DNA of 64,000 nucleotides from the NCBI GenBank assembly GCA_034387635.1, contig JAOANU010000016.1:248001-312000 (forward strand), read 5' to 3'. Both the position numbers and the translations under genes were made by a program. This document shows, piece after piece, positions 11,601 to 23,764 of the stretch. The first letter of the stretch is position 1, and every line of letters begins with the position of its first letter. A model generated the notes under the pieces. The model had not been told where the DNA came from and did no database searches. It was given only the letters and a program-made list of their open reading frames with translations. Source of the DNA: Rhodosporidiobolus odoratus (lineage: Eukaryota > Basidiomycota > Microbotryomycetes > Sporidiobolales > Sporidiobolaceae).

Positions 11601-14600
11601 CGAGGACCTCGGAAACACCCTGAGCTGCACCCTGCTGGTCGACACCACTTGACGGTGACTTAAGGATACTCATGAGCGAGTCGATCAGGTCGGGGAAGTT
11701 GTTCTCGCCGAGGCGCTCGACGAGGCCACCAAGAGACTTGGCGGCAGTAGAACGAGCTTCGGGGACCGGGTCAACAAGAACTTCGCGAAGGAGGGGAACA
11801 AGTTGAGTAAGGTAGGGGATGAGGTCGCGGCCTTCGGTGAGGGTTGCGAAGTTGCCAACGATAGCGGCTGACTTGCGCTTGGTGTCCGCACTGCGCTCGC
11901 GGAGACCGCGATCGAGGATCGGGACGAGCTACGCAGAGAAAGGTTGGTCAGCGCGCAAGGCTTCATCAGAGACAAGAAGAGAGAAGTCGACGCACGAGCG
12001 CGAGGGAGGAAGCATCGATAAAGTGGGCGAAGGTCGTCGCAAGGAGCGTGTCGAGCGCCTTGGCCGTCTTACGTGCCGGGTCGATAAGAGCGTCGAGAAG
12101 GGTGCTCGTCATCTCTTGGATCTCCGGGTTGCTCACAACCTGAAACAGGCGGACGACCCCATACGGCAGAGTTAGCACCAACGAACGAACAGAAAGAAAG
12201 GAACCAGCTCACCTCTCCGAATCGCTTCAGACTAGCGTTCGCCGACTCCCTTACCTGCTTGTGCGTATCGGTAAGGACCTCGGTAAGGCGAGGCAAGATA
12301 GTCGGCAACGAAGCCGAGAGTTGCCTCGGCGCAAGGAAAGCCATCGCTCCCATCAACTCAATCGCACCCTTCTTTGCCCTCCATTGCTTCTCGTCCAGAC
12401 CCTGAAGAAGAGTCGGCAAGATGAGCTTGACGGCGTGACCGGAGAGCTTGCTCATGATGGCCTTGGCTGCGTCCGAAGTCGCCTCACGAACGTCGGCAGT
12501 GGCGTCGCCGAAGCTGGCAAGGAGAGTCGGGAGGATCTCGGTGATGTAGGGTTCGAAGAGGCGGCCAAGGACGGTGGCGAGAACCTCGTAACCAAAGACG
12601 GCACCTTGACGAGCTTGCATCGCCTTCTTGTCTTCGGCGTTGTCCTGAAGACGACCCATAATGCCGAACTCCTGGATGGCGGAGAGGCCACGTCCTCGCA
12701 CAAGACCCGCAAGACCGTACGCGGCTCCACGGCGCTCAGCGTACTTCGGCGCATTGAAGAGGTCGTTGAGAAGCTGATCGGCGAGGTCGGGCACGTCATC
12801 CTTGACGACCCGGATGAGAGGGGGCAAGCAGTCGCAGACAGCGGCCTGAACCACCTCAGACGGAGTGCGAAGGGCTTCAACGAGACGTCCGATGACAGTC
12901 TTGACGCGCGGGTCCTTCGGATCGAGGTGACGAGCGAGACGACCGAAGAGAACGACGAGAGCTTCGGTGATGTGATCGTCAACCTCGTTACCGGTACTGG
13001 GGCGACCAAGGAACTCCTCGAAGACGGCGATGAGGTCCTGGAGGTTCTCCTTGCCGTGCAGGTCGATTACGACTTGCGCGGCTTCGATCATCTCCGACCG
13101 AACAGCCTGGCTACGGTCGCCAAGCGCTTGACCACTAATGAGGAGGTCGAAGAAAGACTTGACATCGGCAGGCGAGAAGAGGTCGCTTAGAAGGCGGAGG
13201 GCCGTGGCAAGGGCTTTGCGAACCTTCCAAGGGTCTTCCCGCGAGAGGGACTCTTCAATGAGCATACCGAATCGGTCGTACTCGGGGAGAAGCTCCTTCG
13301 CCTTGTCCTGGTACTCGGCGACGAGCTGCATGAGCGCGTCGGCGACGTGGTCGGGGTGCATGCCTGCACCGGCAGCGATGGCGGCAGCGGTGGCCTCGCG
13401 AATCGAGGCAGAGGTGTGGTCTAGATGAGGGTTGTCGGTCAGTCGATGTCCAAGGAGTGGACAAAATGAACAGGATAACGCACTGAGAAGGGGAATGAGC
13501 GTCGGAAGGAACTCTTCCGGAACATCCAAACCGTTCTCCTGCCAAACCGTGCCAGCGAGTTCCCGGTTGCGCTCATCGACATCATGCGCGAGGATCCAGA
13601 GGTTGACGGGGAACTCGGAGTCGGTAAGGTCGAGAGGCTGTACGCAGGGTCACGGATCAGTTCGTCTTGTTAAGGCTTTCGGCAGCAAAGGCAAAAACTG
13701 CTTACCTGAAGCGCCTGCAAAGCCGCCAACCGAACAAACGCCTCCTCCTTCAGCGCACCCTCGAGGATCGCGCCGATTTCTTCGGGAGTGGCAGTCTCGT
13801 GAATCGCCTCGCCCAAGTCTGTCAACGCCGCCGAAGCGGTACGACCGAGCGACGGATTCGAGAGCGCCGAGAAGAGGTCTTGGATGAGGGTCAAACGGGG
13901 GAAGGCGACGTCCGAGCCTGACCGTTAGAATAAAGTATGAATAAGTTATCAGCGGGACGAAAGCGCGGAGGAGGGAAGAGGAGATCAGGGTAAGGGGAGA
14001 ACGGAGGACACACATTGACGAGCATGGAACGCCGCAAAATCCAACGCCAGACTAACCTGCTCCACCTTCCGCTCCACCTCATCCTTCTCCAACCCAACCC
14101 CACCAGTCCTCAGGATCTTGGAAACCAACGGCGCAGCGTAGGCGAACGTGCCTGCGTCGAAGGGCTGTTGTTCGGCGAGATGACGAAGCTGGTACAGGAT
14201 GCGGGAGACGAGGTCGGGGAGGGGTTCGGCGCGGAAGTTGTCCGGGACGACTTGGGCTTCTACAGAGCGGAGAACGGCAACGCCAAGGGAAACTTTGAAG
14301 ACGCCGAGGCGGGAAGAGCAGATGTCACCGAGAACCTGCGGAGCGTGGACTATGCGTAAGTGGGATGAGCTAGATCATGTGATAGGGCGGGACGCACCTG
14401 GAAAGTCGCGAACGCTTCTTCGGCGACGAGAGTAGCAGGCTGCAACATGATGACACCCAAAGTCTTCTGCACCATCTTGGCCAAATACTCCCTGACCAAC
14501 TCGGCGTTACTCCTGACCAAGCACAACGCCAACTGGAATCCCCTCCTCAACCTTCCAAGCGCCTCAGCCACTTTAGTCCTGATCTCGTTCTCGATAGCGA

Positions 14601-17600
14601 GTTGCTTCTCGAGCGCGAGACGGTCTGTCTTGGACAAAGTTGAGGCGGCGGGCTTCTTGCGGGCAAGGGATTCGCGCAGCTCGGCTTCCCAGAGGGCAAT
14701 TTGGTGCTCCTTCGAGTTGGCTTTGCCGGCGGCGGCAGCTTTGGGCTTGGCGGCAGCAAGGACTGATTCGCGGTAAGACGTATGAGACGATTCGACAATA
14801 TCAAGAAAACGAGAAAAACAACAGCGTCAGCCTTTTTTCGTCCTTCACTTTGTGTTCCCCTTCCCGCTCGCGAGTGACCGAGAGAAGAGCAAACCCCGAC
14901 GCACCATCGACGAACGTCTCCCCGACCGGAGTCCCCCAAATCCCAAACTCCATCTGTCCAATAAACTCAAGGTGCTTCTCATCCAAGTCATCTTCAAACT
15001 GGGTGAACAAAGCGGGAACAGCCTGTCGAGGGAGGACGAGCGCCAGAGTGGTCGCAGCGCGGTAGGCAGCAGTTGCGAGGCTCGGGTGCTGCACAAAGCG
15101 GTGAAGAGCAGGTTAGACCGGAAGCTCGGTCTAAGGAGGAGCAGGGAGAAAGGACGAACAGAAGGAGCCACTGAAGCGTCCGCCCAAATCCCCTCCAGCA
15201 GCGTCTCCAATCTCCTTTCAATCAACCCCTCTGGCTGAAGGTTCGCCTTCAACACCAACTCGATCCACAAGCTTCCCTCTTTCTGTCCCAACCTCTCATG
15301 ATGAGCCACGACCAAAAGCTTCTCCATCACTTTTTCCCGGTCTTCTTCGCTGAGATCCTCAGAGAACCCTGTGAGAGCATGCAAGACGGGTTTGAGCCGC
15401 GGAGCCAAGTCGATGGGGTCGATGGGGTCTTCGCCTGCTTTTGCTGGGGCGGGTTTGGGGAGGGCAGTGGTGAGGTAGGTTCGGAGACCGTCGACGAGGA
15501 CGAGGGAGAGAGATTTGGGAGAATGAAGGTTGGCGCGAGATATGAAGGAGATGCAGCTTGTCCGGATGGAGTGGGAGGGGGAGGCAGTGGTGAGGTGCAA
15601 AAGGGCAGCCGCAAAGGCGGATCTGTGCGCTCGACATGTCTAATCAGTGGTCTTCGCTCTACAGGTAGACAAGACTCAGCTAAAGCAGAACTGTAACGTA
15701 CCTCAACGCCTCGTCCTTAGCAATCTTCTCCCCGTCAGCTTCCCAGAACGCCTCAAGCGCCTTTGCGAGCCAGAAACCATCTTCTTCATTCCCCTTGAGA
15801 GCAGCCTTCCGGTACACCTTGTCGTACAAGAAGAAGTTGGGCTTCGAGCCTTGAAGGCCGAGTTGAGCAAGGGTAGGGTTGGAGAGGAGGGCATCTGCAC
15901 AATGAGTGAATGCAAACTCGGGTCAGGATTCTGCTGCGTCGGAACGGAGACTTGCACGAAGTCGGAGGGAGGTCGTAATGTCCCCGGCTCCGAGCCTTCG
16001 CCGTGTGCAGCGAGAGACTCGAGACTCACCGATCTTCGCCAACCCCTTACCCGTATACCTCTCCCCCACCAAACTAGCCACCAAAACATAGCCCTCAACC
16101 GCTCCACTCGGGTTCGTAACCGCCGCACTCCCCATAACCTTCGCACTAGCCTCGAAAGCAGGCACCAGTCCCTCGACAAACTTCTTCTCCACTTCGGTGA
16201 TTTCTCCCCCGTTTTCTCGCAGAGTCCACAGGGTGGAACCGATGGAGGATTGGATTGCTCGACGGAGAGCGGGTTTGGTGTCACCCATGGATTTGGTAAG
16301 GCTCGTGGCTTGCGGCGCGGGGATAGGTGAGGAGGTAGGCGAGGAGAGGACGATAGGAAGGTGGGTTTTCAAGGTGAGGCACAGGGCTGAGAAGGTAGTT
16401 TCGTTCGTCTCCTTGGCGAGAGCTCCCAAAGCGGTGGAGGTAATGTCCGGTGACAGGGAAGTAGAGGCAGGAAGAAGGGAAAGGAGAGTGTAAAGAGTCG
16501 TGCGGTGGTCGGGAGAGTTAGTCTTGCCCGTGCGAAGCGGTGTGTAGATCTGCTCGGCGATCGACTTGAGATCCGCCTCCGTCGAAGCGGCAGACAGGAG
16601 AGATTCGGACACGCGGATTGACGCGGCACGAGTCGGGGCAGAGGTCGACTTGGTAGTTGCAAGGACTGGCGGGGTAAGCTTCTCTCGCAGCTCTGAGGCG
16701 GAAGAGATCGAAGTGGGCAAGGCGGCGAGGTAGGACTGGAGGACAGTGAGGGCAGGTTCGGCGGCGCGGTTCAGGGCTTTCTCGAAAGCGGGCACGAAGA
16801 CAGAGAGGGCTGTCGGCAGGGCGGCGGTCCGGGAGAGGAAGTCGCTGAAGGCGGACTGCGAGTAGAATATATGAGCTTTACATGAAACGAGAACGCGGCG
16901 GGGAATGTCGCACGAGGGCGTGAGCTGGAGGGGCAATTTTCGCAGCGACGACGTTGGCGAGGTAGTAGTCGTTAACGACGTCCTGAGTAGCCAACAACGA
17001 TCTTCAGTAAGATATGGAACTGCCAAGTTACGCAAGAAAAGCCGAATAGACGTGAATGGCACGCACCTTGACCTCGTCCACAACCTTCATCCCTTTACCC
17101 ATCTGTCCCTTCTCATCCTTAAGCCTCAGAGCTACATCCAACGCAGTACCAATCAAAGGCGCATGCTTGAATGTCGGATCGGCTTTCTGACTTGTCAGAG
17201 TTCGGATCAATCGGCTGATATGGGCGGGACGCTGCAAGATGGCAAACCGGTCAACAGGGCCGCTGCTGATGCAGAGAAACTAGAGAAAAGGCGCACACTA
17301 CGGACTGCTCGCCGACTGAGTACCAGAGTGCTGTGCTTAAGCCCTTCTTTGGCGCCTCCATTCGGTTCCAATAATCCCCCGATAAGCGTACTCAAGCTGT
17401 TCACCAAGCTAACCCACTGCCCCTCGTCGAATCCCTCTTCACTCTGCTTCGGACTGCTAGAGTAGATGGTCGTCGCCCATCCGAGGAGCGCGAATCGAGA
17501 AGTCGCGGCAGAGGCTTTCTCGATCTTTTGGGTTTCGGCATCCAGGAATTTGATCAGGCCGGGAGTGTACTTGGGTGGTAGAGAGGAAGTTTCGGCAGAC

Positions 17601-17944
17601 TCGGTAGGAGAAGGAGCGTGGTCTCGGGAGAGGATGGCGGCGAGGACGGAAAGAACGAGTTGTCGGGAAGAAGAGTCGGTGTAACGGGGGAGGGTGGGGA
17701 TGAATAGCCGGACTAGGTCTTGAATCTGAGCTGGTTCGGTACTCGCTGCGGGACACAAGAAAGGAACTGAGCATGCTCTGACAGAGGCTGCGGAGAGAAT
17801 GAGAGGGAACGAACGCTTCGCGGCGACCAGTTTGAGTTCCTCTAGAGCTTGTTTTCTGGCATTCATTCCGGATCCCATCAAGCTAGTCCTACATTGTGCC
17901 ATGTAAGCTGGCCAGTCGTGCATCTCAGTTGAGTCGCCGGCCAT
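8635..17944 (-). CDS. GCN1: Translational activator GCN1 (HEAT-repeat protein)
   Basis: About 9.3 kb, many exons, minus strand. Gcn1 is a ribosome-bound scaffold that, with Gcn20, passes the uncharged-tRNA/stalled-ribosome signal to the eIF2alpha kinase Gcn2 (family knowledge). The predicted protein is almost wholly HEAT repeats. The best-preserved block (about 13,430-12,200) includes [50 protein letters not shown] and [20 protein letters not shown], typical of the conserved central region of Gcn1. Further repeats run through 11,650-10,350 and 10,280-9,100, and the protein ends at the stop at 8635-8637 after EEVLSKL. I place the start at ATG 17944 (context CCACCATGG, then [11 protein letters not shown]). 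The open frame extends further upstream only from non-ATG codons and meets stops near 18,090. Length is about that of other Gcn1 proteins (roughly 2,500 residues or more), which supports one gene rather than several. It shares a 327-bp promoter with NOP53. Confidence 0.93.
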
Positions 17945-18271
17945 GGTGGTCGAGTCCGGATCCGAGTCGATGGGAGTTGAGGCGGCCGAAGTTGCCCAGG
18001 CTGCAATAGAAGGAGCGGTGGGCAAGTCGGGGTTCTTGGCCTGTGCGCGGTCTAGCACTCGGGCTGTTAACTTTGGTGGAGGCGCCAGACTGGGCAGTTT
18101 GTAGGTAGAGTGAGACTATTATCTTGTATGGCTTGTGGAGAGCAAAGGTAATCAAGCATTACAAAGTGAAAATTGAGGGTTATGATCGAGCTCGACTTGG
18201 CGGTTAACCGGGACAACAAACTAGACTTGGTCTATACCCTACTTCACTCACCTGCCACAGAGTCTTGTACC
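17945..18271. promoter_or_regulatory. Bidirectional promoter, GCN1 / NOP53
   Basis: The 327 bp between two divergent ATGs (17944 minus, 18272 plus) must contain both promoters and 5' leaders. I see no clear TATA box. The pairing of a translation regulator with a 60S-assembly factor suggests possible joint growth control; this is inference. Confidence 0.5.
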
Positions 18272-19788
18272 ATGCCTAAAGCCCCCCGAGCCAACTCGAA
18301 GAAAGCGTCGTCTTCTACACGAGCAGCAGCTGCTCCTCCTCCCGCCTCAACTTCTTCCTCCTCTGAACCACTCTTTCAAGTCGACACTCTCGGTTCCTCC
18401 TCAGTACGAGCCCAACTCTTGTCCGATCAACAACCCGCTCAAGCCCGTCTACGCAAAGGTCAATCCTTCAAGAAACCCTTGAGATCAGATCTCATCCTCG
18501 CTCAACGTTCCTCAGTTCCCGCCCTCTCCAGCAAAGTCACTCCTAGCCTGGATGCTCAACAGAAGAAGGTCAAGCACAAGTTGGGAAAGGTCGACAGGGA
18601 GACTAAGGAGAAGCTCAAGAGGTTGGCCGGGAAAGATGGTCAAGGTCAAGGGTTGTGGGGAATAAAGACGGGAGATCAGGGTGAGGCTGTCGAAACCGTC
18701 AAGGACGCAGGGCGGTACGACGCGTGGGAACAAGAGGTCAAGGCACAGAGGGAAGACGGAGATGTGGCCATGCAGGAAACCCTCGACTTGAATGATCCAT
18801 TGAGAAAACCTGCGCCCAAGGTACGTCTCTCTCTTTCTTGCCCAGTCCTTCTTTTCTATCTATCTATCAATCGTGCTCAGACTCACCCCCGGACGGCACG
18901 CAGGCTCCCGCAACCCTCCGCACCCATCAACTCATCACCTCCACCTCTGGTCCCCGTTCTATCTCCCTTCCTCATCCCGGTTCTTCCTACAACCCCGCCC
19001 ACGCCGATCACCAAGCCCTCCTCTCCTCCGCACTCGTCCACCACACCGCCGCCGAAGTTCGCGAAACCCGCGGCCTCGAACTCAAAGAGCAAATGGACGC
19101 ACAACGTGCCCTCGCTCGCGGGCAGGGTGGGACGGAGGCGTGGGAAGCTTACGAGGATGAGGTTGGCAGTGGAGAGAGTGATGACGAGGCGAACATCGTG
19201 GATTTGGATGTGGCGGCTTCGAAGGAACGGGAAAAGAGAAGGGCGGCTAAGAGGAAGACGAAGCAGCAGAGGAATACCAAGATTAGGGTTAGGGATGAGG
19301 ATCGGGAGTTGGCTTTGAGGAGGGAGATGAAGAAGCGGGTGGCAAGTGTGCAGCATGTCAAGGAGGTGGATGCCGAGGTTTTGGCCGCGGCGTCTCTCTC
19401 GCTCGAGGAGAAGGCGTTGGTCCTCAAGGCTCGCAAGGCGCGCCTCGTCGAACAGGGATTGACTCGGTTCCGTTCCGGTCCGTCGCGGGTCCCCGACGCC
19501 CCGGTCACCTTCCAGCTTGGCGACGAACTGGCGGAGAACCTCAGGACGCTGACGCCCGAGGGAAACTTGTGGAAGGAATGGGTTGGAAGTGGGATGAGGA
19601 GGGGTAGGGTGCCGGTTGAGCGGGCGAACGAGGGCAAGAAGGGTGGCAAGCGCGGTGGGCGCGGTAGGGACAAGGGGAGCAAGCTCAAGGAGGTCGAGAA
19701 GTGCGTTCATTTCCTCTCCTCACAGCTCGATTCTGAACGTACTGATTCGACATTCTCGTCTAGGTTCGCATGGAAGCGCTTCGAGTAA
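18272..19788 (+). CDS. NOP53: 60S ribosome biogenesis factor Nop53
   Basis: Three exons: 18272-18820, 18904-19700 and 19764-19788, giving 456 residues, with clean junctions (AAG/gtacgt, cag/GCT, and a split Lys codon at the second intron). Nop53 (human GLTSCR2/PICT1) is a nucleolar/nuclear factor that recruits the Mtr4-exosome to pre-60S particles for 7S/ITS2 processing (family knowledge). Family features: a basic N-terminus with long Ser/Ala/Pro stretches, the FQVDT block, the conserved PHPGSSYNPAHADHQALL motif in exon 2, then a long Lys/Arg/Glu-rich helical region (EREKRRAAKRKTKQQRNTK) and a short C-terminal exon ending in WKRFE. The last exon is only 25 bp and is easily missed. A shadow frame crosses the first intron but breaks the conserved motif. 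Confidence 0.9.
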
Positions 19789-20789
19789 TCTTTGCATTCT
19801 GCCCGCTCCCCGTCTTCCCCTACCGGATTCTTTCCCTTCAACCTCTTTTCGTGTAGACGTTCCCTCCGGTTGTACCCTGGATGCGCAGCGATGTCGCTAT
19901 GTGTACTGTACGCATACGTACCCTCGTCGTCTATTCTCGGGCGCGAGCAGAGTCGGGCGAAGAACAGATGGCCTTCTTAACTCGGATTGACCTCAGGCTT
20001 TTTCGCTTTTCTCTGTGAGGTCTTACACGTCTGTCCCTGTCGCGCGTTAAGAGTGCTCTGAGAGCGTTAGCGGTGCCTACCAGTCAGCCCATCGCGTAGG
20101 TGATCGAGGTGAAAGCGGACAACGACATTGCGAAGTCCCCGGCGTGCATACGTCAAATCCGCCAGCCCTTCACAAGTCAACTCTACGTTCATGTGCGGCC
20201 CTGACCGTCGCACCGGTAGGTGTTCTCCATCCGCCTTGTCCGGCCAGGCCTTCAACCAGGTTCAGTTGTTGCTTTCCTTGCCCGCTTTCCTCCCGGCCTT
20301 CACTGTCCAGAATGGACGCCTCTTCCCTTGCTGGGCTATGGCCTGCCACCTCCCAGATGGAAACACGTTGAAAGCACTACAGCTGCGAGCGCACGGTCAA
20401 CCGCTAGGAGTAGCCATAATCCGCGTTTACTTCTCGCTCTCCTCGCCTTAGTTTTGACTGCCGGCTTCGTATCTGTTCCCAGCCTGTGTACGGCGAGAGT
20501 CTCCAGCTAGGGGAGCTGAAACACCTCGGACTTGGCATGCAAGCCGAGCAGCAAAGTTGCAGCGCACAGTGAATGTTCTGCTCCACCTTGTTTCTGTACT
20601 AGCTTCCTTCTTTGCGTGGCACTCAAGCCATCAAGAGGACGGAGACCGACCCCTTGACCGCCGACAATGATGAAGATGACTCCCTTCGCTCCTCCGAGGG
20701 ACCTCCGATACAATGCACTGATAGGAAACGATAGACATTCTGAAAAAGAAGACTAGGGACGAAGGAACCGAAGGGTCCAGCTACGAACA
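19789..20789. other. Convergent 3' intergenic region
   Basis: About 1 kb between the stops of NOP53 (plus) and the tannase-like gene (minus). Several 60-110 codon ORFs exist, the largest at 20128-20451, but none has a recognisable motif, splice pattern or codon bias that sets it apart. I see no tRNA, rRNA or repeat. Unannotated 3' UTRs are likely. Confidence 0.4.
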
Positions 20790-23250
20790 TCAGACGTAGC
20801 GGCACTCGAAGCTGTCTGCCGAGTTCGCGTCACCGCCGACGTAGACGCCTTGTTGTGGGTAGCTGTGTAAGAATGAGAGTCGTCAATTCATTCTGGCCGA
20901 ACGAGGAAGGTCAAGCTGGCGACAGACGCTTGGCTAATGGAGCCAGAAACGCAGAGCAGCTCATTACAAAGCGAGTGGCAGCGATGCAAATGTCCGGAAG
21001 AACCAAAGAAGCTAGATGTAAGAACGTACGGGCAAAGTTTCCTCTCGAACGCCGTCCCATTCCGCTTGTCGTCTCCGACATACTTGGCGCCGATGAGCAC
21101 ATCGGGTGCCTTGCCGTTCTCGACCCAATCGATGAGGGCGAGGACCATGTCGTGTTTGGCGTCAAAGGTGGAAGATTGGCCTCGACCGGTTAGGGAGAGT
21201 TGGCGTTGTTGCGGGCCGCCGAAGTCTGCAGGGAGCGAGGGAGGAGCAAGAACCCAGTCAGTTGCGGATGTGCTGGGTCGGGAACAGGTAGGAAGGAGGC
21301 GAGTACAGCGAGTAAGGCGAGCTTGGAAAGAGTGACTTACTCCAGGCGCCCGGTCCTTGCTGGCAATGACCCATCCCCGGGACTGCAGAAGCGACAAGTC
21401 TGTCAGAACAGTCAAGACAGGAGTGAAGGCGAGGGGAGGGAACAGACCAGTAAAGAACCGATACGAATCGCTCAAGTCCTTGTAACCGAGCGCCGCCTGA
21501 ACTTGACGCCAATAAAGCTCACTGAACCCAGTCGGGATCAGGTAATCCGCCAGGCCGACATAGGTGATGAGCTTGCCGCGGGAAAGGTATGGCTGGATGT
21601 TTGGGTCTGCGGCAAACGTTTGTCCGGGGTCGGTGAAGAGGGCTTCATCGACGAGGGCTTCGAAATCGGCTTCGTCGGTTACGTTGAAGGGGATCGAGGT
21701 GTCAGTGTTGTTCAGGACTTGGTAGTTGAAGTAGTCGGGGCCGGGACCGTAAGGGCTGCAAGGAGAAAGTTCAGAGAAGCTGACCAAGAAGGGGTCGAGG
21801 GACCCGAGGAGAAAACCGAGGGGAAGAGCAAGAGAAAGCGAAGCGGCGCACCTGCCGGTCACACTGAAGGAGGGAGACGCCTCGGCACCGTAGGTAAAGC
21901 CTGGGGCAAGGAAGGTACCGTTGAGGTAGCTATAGTCGGCCCAAATCCTCTGCATCGTAAGAGCCTGAGCATCCGAGATGCACGACGTGGCATTCGAGCC
22001 AGAGGTGGAGCAGAGTATAGGGCTGAGATCGGGGTTACACAGAGTCGGGTCGGTTATGATTCCGTCTCCGAGACTGTCGAGGGCGTCGCATTGCGAAAGG
22101 ACAAGGCCGCCGATCGTGGCGTAATCGGACGAGTTGAGGTAACCGGCAGAGGTAGGCGAGTTTACGATGGCGTTGATGCGATAGGTCTGAGCGTTCAGGC
22201 GCTGCCAGTATTGTCTGGAAAGACGAAAAGCCGGTTTAGCCCCAGCTTGCGAAGGTCAACCGGAATCGGGAGGAAAGAAAAGGAGGCTCACGCTGCGGCT
22301 CCAGCAATCGTCCCGTCATAGTCCTCTGGGTAAGCCTGTACTTCCTTCAGGCCTTGCTTGCCACCGGATGAGCAGCCAAGCCAGTAAGACTTTTTCTGCT
22401 CCATGCCATAGTAAGCCTGAGGAAGGGGAGCGTCAGCAAGAGTGCGCGCAGATTAGAAAGAGGCAGAGCGCCAGGCGTACCTTAACGACGGCCTTCGAGT
22501 AGACGGTAGTAAGGTGAACGGCTCGGTGGCCAAAGTCGATTTGACTTTCTGGGTTTCCTGCGGCAAACGTTCCGTTGCCCGAACTACCGTGGTGACCGGT
22601 GTCGGTGGAGGCGACGGCGAAGTTGTCTAAAAAGGGGCCTGAGGGGTAAGTACACGAGGATTAGGATGTGGGCATGGAACACCAGTTTACGCACATTTCG
22701 AGAGAGGGATGGCCATGTCCGGGAAGTTGACACCTCCGGCATCTCCCTGCGACATCGTGATCGCAGCCGAGTCAATCGGGGTTTTGAGGAAAGTAGGGAA
22801 GACACGTGGCAAGGTGACGGGAAAGGCAGCCGAGTAAAAGGACAAGGAGATCTTGACGCACACCATTCCCGACCATTGCGAAGCGACCGCTCCAAGCACT
22901 AGCCTCGGGCAGCCAGACCTCGAACTGAACCTTCGTCCGGTTGCTTGTGTGGATCCAGGCGCCGAAGCGACAGAAGGCGGGCAGGTCGGGGACGGCGGCA
23001 GGATAAGCGACGGTCTGGTACTCCGAGTCGGTGAAGTTAGTGCCAGCTAGAAGAAAGACAAAGTCAGCAAAGGCCAAACGAGAATACGGGATAGAGACTC
23101 ACCAGGGTAGTTGCTGGCATGGTACACCTCCAGGCTGGTCAGAAGTTTCGGGGCCTTCTCCCAAAGGTCGGCGCAGGGGTCTTTGGCGACAGCGGCAGCG
23201 GAGGCGCCGCTCGCGAGAGCAAGGAGAAGCACAGAGCCGACGAAATGCAT
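20790..23250 (-). CDS. Secreted tannase / feruloyl esterase family hydrolase
   Basis: ATG 23250 starts a classic signal peptide (MHFVGSVLLLALASGASAAA), so the enzyme is probably secreted. The mature part shows family hallmarks. The nucleophile motif YWLGCSSGGKQG lies near 22,350 (catalytic Ser after Cys). CDALDSLGDGIITD near 22,060 matches the calcium-binding lid loop. GLADYLIP near 21,550 should hold the catalytic Asp, and PGMGHCQQGPG near 21,360 holds the catalytic His followed by Cys, completing the CS-D-HC arrangement of this family. The C-terminus spans a final intron: KLCP/YPQQGVYVGG, stop at 20790. Several introns interrupt the gene. The family cleaves ester bonds of gallates, ferulates or related aromatic esters; which substrate cannot be told from sequence. 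Several N-x-T/S sites are consistent with secretion. Confidence 0.9.
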
Positions 23251-23764
23251 GGATGAAGGAAGTGTAGACTTGAAACAGAGACGAGAGAAGGAGACTGGAA
23301 GAGATCAGCACCGCAGTTTGGCGTCGCCGACATCCCCTTGAGGCTCCGGAGTAGAGTTCTGGCACCGGTTATGTGCGGCTATTCGGCAAAAGTCCGTCGA
23401 GCTGGCAGAGGAGAAAGCCGGTAATATACCGGAGTGGGGGAGCAGCCGGGTCGAGCAGAGTGAGAGGGGGGTGCCGTGCAAGCGCTGCGGCTCTTCGACG
23501 CCCCAGCTGCCCGATGGGCCACCCTGTACCGTCACAATTGAACAAGCGAGATCGACGGGGGAGTGCTGGACGCTCGTCTCTTTGACCAGCGGGCAAGATG
23601 CTGACTTGCTGAGGCCTTGCTACATTGTCCATAGCAGTGTTGACCGTATCTGAGCAGCGTCTAGCTCGAGTCGAGGTGAGTTTATCGATGTAACTGATGA
23701 GAAAGCGAAAGTCTCCCTCGGTCCGCTACACTCATCACGCTGCTTTGATATAGCCGATATAGGA
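23251..23764. promoter_or_regulatory. Divergent promoter region, tannase-like gene / IML2
   Basis: The 514 bp between divergent ATGs (23250 minus, 23765 plus). It must hold the promoters of both genes. It contains no clear TATA or repeat, and short ORFs in it look spurious. Confidence 0.4.

Noticed and set aside
12261..13190. 309-codon plus-strand ORF
   Set aside because: It lies antisense to one of the best-conserved GCN1 HEAT blocks. Its Glu/Arg/Asp-rich composition is what the complement of that coding sequence produces.
17925..18155. Upstream extension of GCN1 beyond 17944
   Set aside because: These frames begin with TTG or GTG, meet stops near 18,090, and lack the CCACCATGG context seen at 17944.
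20128..20451. 107-codon plus-strand ORF between NOP53 and the tannase-like gene
   Set aside because: No recognisable domain, no splice-consistent extension and composition typical of random frames in GC-rich DNA.
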